Below the pieces are notes generated by a model. The model did not search any database. It was not told the origin of the DNA and was given only the letters and a program-made list of their open reading frames with translations. The position numbers were made by a program, and so were the translations under genes. This document shows, in pieces, positions 49,006 through 59,530 of a DNA stretch of 64,000 bases. This DNA comes from Mortierella alpina (Eukaryota; Mortierellomycota; Mortierellomycetes; Mortierellales; Mortierellaceae). Within the stretch, counting starts at the first letter, position 1, and the number at the start of each line of letters is the position of its first letter. The stretch lies in assembly GCA_029449245.1 (NCBI GenBank), contig JANATF010000001.1, positions 3,224,001-3,288,000 of the forward strand, read 5' to 3'.

Positions 49006-49203
49006 TTACTTGAACTTTCCAGCATTGTCATTTTTAGCGGCAGCGGCCTGGGCGCGCTCCTTGAAGCCATCAACCGCGGTTGGGGAGCTGGGATTTCTAT
49101 CCGCAGCACTTTGGATCCTCGACGCTGCGGTCGAGGAGAGGGGCGTGATTTTCCCGCCAGAACCATACGGTTCAGATTTTCCCCCAGAGGGTGTCTGGGT
49201 CAT
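49006..49203 (-). CDS. Small SMP/LEA-like protein
   Basis: A 65-residue hydrophilic protein, MTQTPSGGKSEPYGS to NDNAGKFK. It contains ASRIQSAADRNPSS and DGFKERAQAAAAKND, resembling the short SMP (seed maturation protein) motif found in small fungal proteins linked to stress or spore desiccation. That link is family inference from a short motif. Ala/Gln/Arg-rich helices and Gly/Ser/Pro-rich linkers fit an intrinsically disordered protectant. Single exon, with its own start and stop, isolated between the lipid kinase and the reductase pseudogenes. Confidence 0.6.
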   Translation of the reverse strand: MTQTPSGGKSEPYGSGGKITPLSSTAASRIQSAADRNPSSPTAVDGFKERAQAAAAKNDNAGKFK

Positions 49204-49659
49204 ACTTGTGTGCTTGTGTTACCACTGCCTGAAGACCAAGTGTTTTTTTGAGTGAAGTTAAATGGTATAAGAAGGACCTGCGTGCTCAGAAGGAGGAGAG
49301 CTCGACGGTTTTTATAGCTTCATCTCAAGCATTTCAAGTTTGATGACGCTCCACAGTCAACTCGAGACGCTGCTGCTCCATCCACCAGCTACGCCAAGAC
49401 CAGTAGCGCGAGCATGTCTTGAGATTGTCTATCATGCGTGTCACTCATGGCAACCAAGATAGACTATTCATCGTCCTACTCCACGTATCTTTCCGTGTCT
49501 CTCTCACTCTTGCCGTTTCTCCTCGTTCTGTCGCTACTTCATAAATAAAATTTGAACTGGGCCTCGGCGAGCTCCAACATAGCATGCGCTACTGGCTTCG
49601 TTCTGCATTTCGGAAACCTCGTCGCAGGTGCCAAACTGAAAACTTGCCCGAGGACTCTC

Positions 49660-49880
49660 GGGAGATTGCTTTGCCCAAAGTCGAAAGCTTTACAAATATG
49701 CAAATCTTGACCATACACACCCTTTGCCAAAGCTACGACCCCTGGAACAGACCTAACAAAGGCTTCGGACGCGTTGTCCAGACCTTGAGTAATGTCCTCC
49801 TTGTAAATGATCGCTTCATTTTTGAACCATTCCGAGACTTGTCTCTCGAAACTGCTTTGGCCACCTCGCCGCACGCGTTT
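49660..49880 (-). pseudogene. Fragment of an MDR reductase (third copy)
   Basis: Minus-strand frame encodes ERQVSEWFKNEAIIYKEDIT, then QGLDNASEAF, closely matching the second copy's KRQVSEWLKNGEIVYREDIA and QGLDNAPEAF. Similarity continues past the expected stop into a flank ending with a shared AAAGCAATCTCC block, so the copies share 3' flanking DNA and probably arose by tandem duplication. Nothing before this C-terminal block is recognisable: the N-terminal domain and the nucleotide-binding fold are missing. Non-functional as an enzyme. Confidence 0.75.
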
Positions 49881-50294
49881 CAAGATTGTGTAACATGGAC
49901 AGATGTTTTGAGGAAAGCAGAATGTGCTGCCGTTCAACTCGACCATCGATGGCCCAAGCTACACTTGCTGAAGGACAATACTTGGGCCTCCATAACGAGA
50001 TGCATATAGCCAAACCTGGATGGTTACCAGCTGACTTCCGTAATCACGTAGGACAGTGAAGGGGATTGCCACGATTTTTTGATTTCTTTCTGTGCAGACA
50101 CGAACAGCAGCCAGTGCCTGAAAATAGAGTCAAGAGGAAACACTCGTCCTCTCGTAATTCATTCTTCTCTGTAATCTGTCCTGGTCTCTTTACCATCGCT
50201 AATCTTTGCTTGCTCACATCAGCTCGGTCGTCGACATGAGCACTCCAAACGACCACGTACACTCGGAGATTGCTTTTGTCGAAATCTGAAGTTC

Positions 50295-51302
50295 TACGGG
50301 TCTGCCATCTTGACCGGCAAAGTTACGGCCCTTGAACAACCCAATAAAGGCCTCGGGTGCGTTGTCCAGACCTTGAGCAATGTCCTCCCTGTAAACGATC
50401 TCTCCATTCTTGAGCCATTCCGACACTTGTCGTTTAAACTGCTTCTTGACCACATCATCAAACTCGTACACCGAGAACCCTTCCACCTTGAGACTCTTTG
50501 AAGCAATGTTGATCAGGTTCTTGACGTTGTATGAATCCTTGAGCAAATACTCGACCTTGTCGTCCGATCCAGCACTACCGATCACTCGCAGGCTCTTGAG
50601 TTTTGCAATCTGACCGACGAGTTGACCCACAGCGCCTGACGCGGCAGAGATGAAGATGATCTCGCCAGCCTTGGGTTTTCCAGTCTCCAGCAGACTACCG
50701 TACGCGGTGAGTCCCTGATCACAGAAAAAAAATAATGTGCAACGACCCTGAGATCAGCACCATAGGCTTATGATAGACAACGAATAATATAACACTTACA
50801 GGTATGCCGAACACCAATGTGGGCAGAGAGCGGGATCCTTGGATCCAGAATCTCGGCAGAGATGATTTCAAGTTCGGCGTTCGCATCCACGACCGACCGT
50901 TCTTCCCATCGGATTGCAGAGCCCACGACCATAGAGCCAACGGGCCACTTTGAGTTCTTGGACTCAACCACCTCGGCGATACCGTGGCTGTCCAAAGGTT
51001 CTCCAATTTTGAAGCTGGGGACGAATGATACAGCATCGTTCATCCTGTACCGAAGATCTACGACCACAGATGATATGCATACGCTTCAATGAGTTGCCAT
51101 TATCTCAAGACACTCCAAGGCCATTGACTGTGCAAGAATCATTACATGGATCCAGAGAGATTTAGAGATTGCGGAGGAGGATTTGGCCATCATGTAGGTC
51201 AGTATTGAGCTGCTTGAACTGAACACCGATGTGTTCGCCAGCAACTGGGTACTTGGAAGGCTCCTTCAAGAATACAGCAGATTTGTTGTTACCAACGACC
51301 AT
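50295..51302 (-). pseudogene. Decayed MDR reductase (second copy)
   Basis: Three-exon paralogue of the intact reductase at 31536-32824, with retained intron positions. It begins MVVGNNKSAVFLKEPSKYP. Lesions seen: (1) TAA at about 51169-51167 where the family has Tyr, giving LLRNL-stop-ISLDP; (2) a one-base frameshift near 50812, so SAHIG continues as FGIP only in the next frame; (3) an in-frame loss of roughly 55-60 codons at about 50541, where VEYLLKD jumps to YNVKNLINIASKSLKVEGF, removing the segment after the nucleotide-binding loop; (4) a C-terminal frameshift, with VKMADP-stop legible only out of frame. The glycine-rich loop SAASGAVGQLVGQIAKLKS survives. Inactive if the sequence is right. 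Confidence 0.85.
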
Positions 51303-51699
51303 TGTGCAAATTGTGGAGACAAATGTGTGTTTCTTGGGAATGATTTGTTGAACTTCAGGTAGATGCTTCAGAACTAAGGACTTGAAAAGTGAAATTCCTT
51401 CGCTTTTATACAAGAAGCTGGCTACGAATAGACCCTCCATTGAGTGCATATTTGTCAATAGAGGTGAAGCAGAGCACGCCATTCATAGGATGTGCTAACG
51501 AAAGGACGCGCCGGCCCACTAGGACTAATCGTAAATTGGGTGCCCGAGACGCCGCAGTTGTCAAGGCTGTCAGCACTTACCGGGAAGTAATTTATCAGCG
51601 CTCACTTTCCGACGCGTCGCATCACGGATGAGCGCGCAGCGCGCATATTTATTATTGCAATAGGCGATAAATTTACAAGAAAAAATGGGAGAAAGATGA
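51303..51699. other. Intergenic region between reductase pseudogene and receptor kinase 3' end
   Basis: No gene. It includes the minus-strand AATAAA (plus TTTATT at 51648-51653) 47 bases past the receptor kinase stop. Confidence 0.35.
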
Positions 51700-54600
51700 T
51701 TATTGTGTCCCTCGGATGGTTCTAATGCTGGAGGATTCAGACACAAGACTGCTGCGCTGGCTGTTAGTGCCCGAGGGGTGTGTAGGCGCGGTGTGGAACG
51801 AATCGGTTGTGGTGTCGACCGTGCGAACCGTATCTACGGTTGCCTGCGAGGGAAATCGGTCCATTCGAATGCCTTCCAAGAATTTTGACTGGCGTGTTTG
51901 GTCCTCTTCATCCGACTCTTCCTCGTCGTCAAATTCACTGCTGCGGGACGCGAGAGGATCGCCCTCCAAAGCAGGCATGAGCCCCGTCGAGGGATCGTGG
52001 ATGTCAAAGGAGTTCACGCGGCTCAATGTGGCATCTGCCACTCGGCGTTTGCGCTCTGCCGCAGCCCGGCATTCATCCGCACTCACAGTGAGACCTTTCA
52101 GACCTCCGCCTCCACCGTCGCGACAGCCCATCATCACCGCAGGGTCGTCTTCCAAGTGCTTGTGGCCTCGTTTACGCCTGGCCCTCTTGTGTAGTACAGC
52201 AACCGCCCTGTTACTATCCTTCGTCTGGTTCTCGGAGCAACTTGGATCAAAACCTCCCTCTGCACTGAATCCGCTCACCATATCTTTGGTCTCGCCGTCA
52301 TTATCGTCGCCTTCATCCTCTTCTTCTTCCTCATCCTCCTCCAACGCATCTTCGTCTTCGTCTTCGTCCTCCTCTGCACCCAGGATGCCGGCATTTTCCA
52401 AACCTGTCTCCACATCGCCGGCCCTTGCTCCGCTCAAAATGGCCAGGCTCCGCTTCTGCAGTATCTCGCGCTTCTTTCTCTGTATCAACTTGCGCTGGTT
52501 TTGCATCATCTGCTCTTTCTCGACCTTGGCTCGCTCATCCAGCCATCGCTCCAAAACTGCGCACAATTCCTCCTTGCGAATGGGCTTGGACAAATACTGG
52601 TTCATCCCGCTCTCGATACACTTCTCCCGATCGCCAGGCATCACACACGCTGTCATGGCTACAATGAACGGATCCTCGTCGGTCACACCTTGCACATTGG
52701 CCCGAATTTCCACCGTGGCTTCGTGTCCGCTCATGATGGGCATCCAAATGTCCATGAAGATGATATCAAACTGTTTCAGCTTTGCTTTGGTCCTGTCCTC
52801 GTTCGCGGTGGGGTTTTCAACGGTGGCAGCTTCTCGCGCCATGGCGACTGCATGTGCCCTGGCTTGGCACATTTCGACGGCCTCTTTGCCATTGCGCGCC
52901 AACTCAGGTACGATGCCGATCTTGCCCAACATCTTGGAAATTACCTTCTGGTTCACAGGGTTATCGTCCACCAAAAGGCAGCTCAGCGTCTCCAGCTGTT
53001 TTTTCCGCTGGTCGGCCCTTCCATCGTTATCAGGCACGAAAGTAACTGGTGGTGGCCAGGTACCCGAAATGAGTCCATGGAGCATTGGCAGCAGTTTGGA
53101 CTGTTTGACGGGTTTGATAAGGTGGCCGACCGTTTTGTCCGACTCCTGATCCGAACACGACAGGACAGTTGTGGAAGCGCATTTTGTTGATCCAACGCTG
53201 TTGATGCTAGAAGACCTCTCACTGCGAACGCTCCACGGTTTGGCGACAAGCATACCACTGTTTAGCATGTTGGCTGCACAAGTTGTCTGGCCAAATGTTC
53301 GTTCACACACTGGGGCTGGGTCGGTTCCCTTCTTGCAAGCCTCTGGCATCCTAAGGCTGTCTGTCGAGCTGCAACTGTGCATATAACCGCTATCCTTGGT
53401 CGTGTCAATGGTGCTCGAGGATGACTGCGAGGACAACGGGAAGACTGGGCTGTCGGGTGAGAACTTTCCTGAGCTCCTCTTGGACTGTGGCGATGTCGAG
53501 AGACTGGGATCCGGTACTATGTTCCGCCGGTGATAGGACACAAGGACACAGGGCACGGGTTTGCTCTCCTCGCCAAGAATGGTACGGATCTGCTGGAGCA
53601 CTGCCTGGCCCGGGTTGGTCTTAGCTTGAGGTTTATCCACATCGATCATGATCACGTCCACTTGGCAAAGGCGCTGCTTCAAAAGCTCGAGACCCTTGTG
53701 CACACTGAGGACAAGCGTCTTTTGGAACCCCCAAGTAGAGGATTGGTACTGCCATGACGTCCTGCTAACCCTGCGGTCGTCCAGAATCAAAAGCGTTTTT
53801 TCTTTGAAGAATGACAGGTTCAGCTGCTGCGATAGTGTCGGACCGGTCTTTGGAGAGGTCAAGAGAGTTGTGAAATGGAATGTGGATCCAACTCCTTCCT
53901 CAGATTCGGCCCACTAACGGAAATAATAAAACAAACTGTGAGTAAAGTCTTTTCAAGATGAGCATGATGATGCGATAATGAGCTGTAGGTCATTACCATT
54001 TCACCGTCCATCAACTCCACTAGTTTCTTGGATATGGCCAGTCCGAGGCCAGTGCCTCCAAAGTTTCTTGTCACAGAGTCGTCCGCTTGGCTGAAGGACT
54101 TGAACAGTTTGTGCATTCGCTGAGCGGGAATTCCACAGCCTTGATCGGCAACAGACCAGAGTAGATCAACTTGATTGTCGTCCGTTTGAGCTGTGCTGCC
54201 GTTCCCTTGACTGTATGTTGACTGCCAGCTGGCAATGGCAGTTGAAGACGATATGCTGTGGGCTTGGCGCTCTTCTAGGCTGGGTACTGCGCTGACAGGT
54301 GGACGTAGCGTGTTCGATTCCGGATGTCCATTGTCCGCGTGGCCCAGCAGATGTGATGACTCGACAGTCGAATGCTCGGAGTCATCAGCCTCGTATCCTG
54401 ACGTGTTAAATAACCTCGCCATTCGAGGCTTGGGCTCTAACTTGACGACGATGTTGCCCTTCTCCGTGAACTTGATCGCATTGCTCAGTAAATTGAGTAA
54501 TATCTGGCGGATCCTAACCAGGTCTCCTTGCACCTGAACTGGCGTCTCAGGATGTACAACAAAGGTAAGACCCAAGCCCTTTGTTGCCGCCTGCATGGAC

Positions 54601-57600
54601 ACTAAGTTGCACACGGACTCCAGGAGCCATGGAAGATCCAGTATCTCCGGCGCCAGCTTCAACTTTCCAGATTCAATCTTGCTAAAGTCAAGAATGTCAT
54701 CAATGACTGCCATGAGCTGGTTCCCGCTTGACTCGATTGTCTCTGCACAATCCATCAAGTCAGGCGACAAGTCCGACTCGAGCAGGATGCGCGACATGCC
54801 GATGACAGCATTCATCGGGGTTCTAAGGGAGAGGAGGAAAAATAAAGCGACAAATCAGCTGTTTGTTAAAGACCTGCTTGCTGCGCGCTGATGATACTAC
54901 ATATATAACCATACCTGATCTCATGCGACATGTTTGCCAAAAAGTTGGACTTTGCTGTCGCAGCAGCCTCTGCCTGGTTTTTTGATTGCTCCAAGTCCGC
55001 CATGAGTGCGTCTGTGCGCAGGCGCTCCTCCTCCAACTCAGCTGTGCGTGTTTGCAGGTGCGTGGTCCTTGTCCTGACCAACTCTTCCATATCATTCGCG
55101 TATTTTTCCAAAAGAGCAGCCATGCATCCGATCATGTCACCGTCTGGGCTGATGAGTTTGAGCCGCTGCAGAATATTAGCAAATGTTGGACGCATCGAAG
55201 GCTCAGGTTGGAGACAGTTGTGGATGAGATAGTTGACTGTGCCGATGCTTTCATCCGAAGAGTCGCCTGTCAAAAAGTCCGGTCGAAGGTCCTCGAACTT
55301 GATCTGGTCCAGCAATATTGATACGCCCTCAATGGGATCCAGCCCCTGCAGCTGTCTGGCGTAGGGTGACGAGCGCGTCATGATCTCATTGAAGACAATG
55401 CCTGCACTATACACGTCGCCAGCCCTGCTGAACTTTTTGAAAAAGACTGGACGTCTATGGATCAAATTCTCTGGAGCCACCCATAGTCCGTTCTGAATCT
55501 CCCGGGCCGACCTTGCAATTGTATAAGGCTCCCCATCCGCGTCCAGCTCCTCCTGGATCGACCTTGCTTGTTCTGGCAAGGAGAGCACTGAGCCATCCGA
55601 TATCCGGCTACTTATCCGCACCAAAGAAGACCGGTTCGCCCTTCCATCCACTCCAGCTCCATCATCTCCAGCAGACAGAGGACTGGGTACCACTGTTCCT
55701 GGTTCATTCTCTCCGTTTGCATTTGCATGTCCATTTCCGCGTCCGTATCCGTGTCCATGGTGCTGCGTTTGTAGCAGCTCCGTGAGTCCAAAGACGCCTC
55801 CAACCTTGACCTCCCACCTGCTTGTTATCAAACAATTGGAGGAGCGCAAGTCGCCATGATACTGAATTTTTGAGTTGTGCAGGAACTCCATGCCTCTTGA
55901 GATATCGCTCATGAATGATAATTTGAACAGCCAATTGAAGTTCAAGTCCGGGTTGGCGAGTACTTCGCTCAGAGTACCCTTGGAACAATGCTCGTAAACG
56001 ATGCAGATGTCTGGCGGTTGCAGACATACGCCTACGAGCTCGACCAGCTTCGGATGCCGAAGTTCCATCACGTCCATAATCTCGATCCGGAGTTTGCGCG
56101 TCAAATTGACCTTTGATCCGCCTATGCGTCGAATAAAGACAGGCAAGTTGCGGTACACTCCTATGGCACGGCCAGACTCGTCCATGGGTTGAATTCCAGA
56201 TGATCCGCCAATAAAAGTCGAGTGGCTGCGGTTAAACTTTGCAGTGGGACGCAGGTTGGAGGCGTTGGGATAGCTTGTGTCTGTCATTGGAAGGACAGTT
56301 CCTTTCTCAAGATTCGAATTTGGATCATTGTCAGAATCTCCTGGCCCTGGCCCTGAATCTGGCTCATGTCCCATCAATCTACTGTAAGAGAGTTGCCACG
56401 AGTCATCCAGAATCTTCTTGTTCCGTTTTTGAGTGCGCAGATAGTACATGACAAGGCCGGCAATCAACAGAGCGAGCATGGCAAGACCAATGGGCAAGAA
56501 AATGGCGAGCAAATTGTTGGTGACCTTTTGCTTCACCAGGAAGTAGTCCTGGCAAGCAGGCGAGTACCTGCCAGTGTCCTCGCAATTCAGGCATGCCGCC
56601 GATCCTGTGGTATTGGTGTATGTCCCGGCAGGGCACTCTGTGCATTTCTCGCTGTTGACGCTGTCGCTGTATGTCTGAGCCGGGCATGGGTGGCAGTAGG
56701 GTTGGCCCGCGTGAAGTCCGCTCGGCAATTGGCAGTAGAGCGAGTTGCGCGAGTTATCGATCCGAAAAAAATAACCCTTGTCGCACACAAAGTCGACTTG
56801 AGCAGGACCTATGACGATGGAGTCCCAGGCCTTATCCTGCACCACCGTCGACAGCGCAAGCTGGAACACCGCCATGAACCCATTCAGGTATGACCGCTGC
56901 GACCACAACTTCAGGACCTTGCGGTGGACAAACTCAGTCAAGGCGGTGGATGAACGTCCTGTAGTCGTGAGCAAAACGTTTGCCGCGACAATCTTGACCG
57001 TCACGAGGTACCGGATCAGCTCGAACATAGTTGTTGAGGTGGAATGAATGGCATCATATGGATATTGCTTGGCCACCTCTGCCATCTTCCTGGCGGGCGA
57101 GATGTAGTCTGCGTTGGAGAGTCGGACGCAAAATGTGTCAAATGCGGGCAAAACTCCTGATCCCAAACCCACCGCCATTCGATCATAGAGTCCGTGGCAC
57201 ATGAGCATATCCTGCTCTGGTTCGTCGCTCACGACCACGCACAACGGCTGCCGGCTTCCAGCTTGCAAAAGCGTATCTGCATATTCTATACCGGCAGCAT
57301 AGCCGTTCTCGCCGACCCAAGACAACTGCGGGTAGTCTGTCCAATTAAAAGATGAGCCTATGCCCACAATAGGGAGTGGGAGCACCTGATCGGTAGTGTA
57401 GTTCCAAGGATGCAGGCCATCGCAGTCGAGATCATACGCAGGTCTGCCGCCAATGCGATCGCAGGCAATCTGCATGGTCTTGTTGGATGCTGCTGTGCGA
57501 CCGGGAACCATTTGCAATGTCCTGTTCACAGCAAACCGAATGCTATTGGAAAACGAGTTGCCGACAATCAACCCCTGGGTTGCGGTGTCGTTCAAGGCTA

Positions 57601-59530
57601 TGTCGATAGTGTGCAAGATGGCTTCTGGCTGAATTGGACTCTCATATCGATATTCGGTCGAAGACCAGTTAAGGAGCCTGGCTGCGTCGTCAATCCCAGT
57701 TGCGACAGCACTCCAGTGTTCGTCGGATGGAGTTCTATTGATTGCCATTGAGATAACGCGCGAGTTAATCTCTATCCCAAATTGACGACGTGTAACGTCG
57801 TCTTTTTCCTTGGCTCTTGTTCGAAGGTAAACATACCCTCCTGTGATAATACTGAAATTGCTTGCATGGTCCATGAACGCGCTGACAGTCCAGGACTCCT
57901 GCTCTCGAAAATTCTTGGCATTTTCACTGGTCACCAGCTTGGGCCCGGTGGAAATATAGTCCTGCACGATCTTTTCGCCAAAATTCAACTGAGAATAGGG
58001 TGCGGATGAGCATACTAGCCGACGCAGTCTGGTCATAGCACAAAGTGTTCACATTAAGCAATTCTTACTTGAACATAAAGCAGAAGGATCGGAATAAGGG
58101 TTTGAAGATAGATCAATCCCGCGGTAGAATAATCGAGTGAGCCCGAACTGAACGCCCTCATCATTTTAGGGTTGAAGTCGAATGCCGCGTATTTGAACTT
58201 GCGCACGTTCATCAGCAGAGCAGCCAATGGTGGGTTGATGTCCAAGAACGTTGGTGCAGTGAGGTAGACAATCCCTGTAACGTCCGTTCTGCTGATGATC
58301 GTATCTGCAATCTGCCGAGTGGCCGAGGGCTGAGTACTGTTGCGTGGCCTGCTCACATAGATGACTCGGTTCCCGATATCTCCTGGGATGTTGGATCCTG
58401 CATCCCGGAACGCACTCAGGACCCCCTCGCAACGCTGTAGCATAGCTGGGATTCTGATACTGCCGCTGATACAAACAAAGTCCTTGACTCCTACAAAGCC
58501 GAAAACTTGGTCAGCACAGTTCGCAGACAACGCAATCATTTGACCATCACAACTGCTCATTGAAACTCACCATCTTTGACAAGCTGCTTGCCTATAAGTC
58601 TGCCAGACTCAAACTATCAGCAATCAAAGTGCAATTCGGGATTCAAACTCGGAGGTGAGATAAAATGGTATAGCAGAAAATGTATTATTTGTTGTGTAGT
58701 ACGCCATAGCATCGATCAGAGCTTACATCGTCCGACATGACTGCCAGAATACCCATTTCTTTTGCAGCCGCGAGTCCCGAGTAGACGGCGATGACAGGGA
58801 TGCCACTGTTCTTTGCTCTCATGATGGGATCCCGCAGATTCTCGTAGTCGGGAATGGAGACAATGAGGGCATCCACCGGGATTCTGATGGCATTATCGAT
58901 GGCAGAGACCATGCGCTGGACATCGTAGTCTACTCCAGCCATTTCGTCGGTGATGGTGTAGGGGAGAAAAGCCTTTGCATCCAACTTTGTGTCGTCGCCT
59001 ATGATGGCCAAGGCTACCATTGTAGTAACCATGAAGAGCGTGTGGTCGTACAGATTAGTATGTAATATTGGTAGAACGAGAGTATTAGGAGCAAGACGAT
59101 GTGCTGAGGGCAAACACCCTCAGTGAGAGCACCGTGGGTGGGGCTGAGCCCTGTGGGTGTAGTGGGAAATGAGCTGCATGCGTATCAGAGTATGCGGAAG
59201 GCAGCGCGGAGCACATAAGCAGGGCTCTCAGATGCTCATCGATCGCAGAGGGTGCACGCACTGCATTACGCTTGTCTTATTTGGAGGACAAAAGGGAGGA
59301 ACGAGGATCGCCTTACCGTGGGTCACCAGCGATATCCGGTAGGAGCGGTTGAGCTGGCTATCGCACGCGGGCCAGGCGATGGGCTCTATGGTCGTATTAC
59401 TGAATTCCGGTCCATTTGTGTCGTTCCAAGCTAGTGGGGACCGCTGAGCCAGCGCTGCATTCAGATGGCCGAGCAGAAGGACAGCCATGATCCAAAGCAG
59501 GCTTGGTCGTACAAACGTTACTGCCGCCAT
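51700..59530 (-). CDS. Receptor-type hybrid histidine kinase with guanylyl-cyclase-like kinase homology domain
   Basis: Membrane receptor of a two-component phosphorelay. Exon 1 (59530-59316) encodes a signal peptide ([20 protein letters not shown]). The ectodomain (about 59100-56800) resembles sugar-type periplasmic-binding proteins: [32 protein letters not shown], then [13 protein letters not shown]2/GCC3-like stalk ([30 protein letters not shown]; 56580-56700) leads to one TM helix (about 56442-56524). A kinase homology domain (about 56160-55155) has [36 protein letters not shown] and APENLI; the DFG position reads GVFG. The signalling helix [20 protein letters not shown] leads to a histidine kinase with H-box [15 protein letters not shown] (joined across an intron), N-box [10 protein letters not shown] and G-box [13 protein letters not shown] degenerate receiver (LLILDDRR...MIDVD) and a true receiver ([26 protein letters not shown]) follow, then a long acidic tail. 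The catalytic residues of the phosphorelay are intact. Confidence 0.9.

Noticed and set aside
51716-53149. Long plus-strand frame (477 codons) opposite the receptor kinase C-terminal part
   Set aside because: It is the mirror of a well-supported receiver/acidic exon; its Ser-rich translation has no family features.
54850-55200. Guanylyl cyclase catalytic domain after the signalling helix
   Set aside because: Searched for by eye; the helix runs into a histidine-kinase H-box and no cyclase motif follows.
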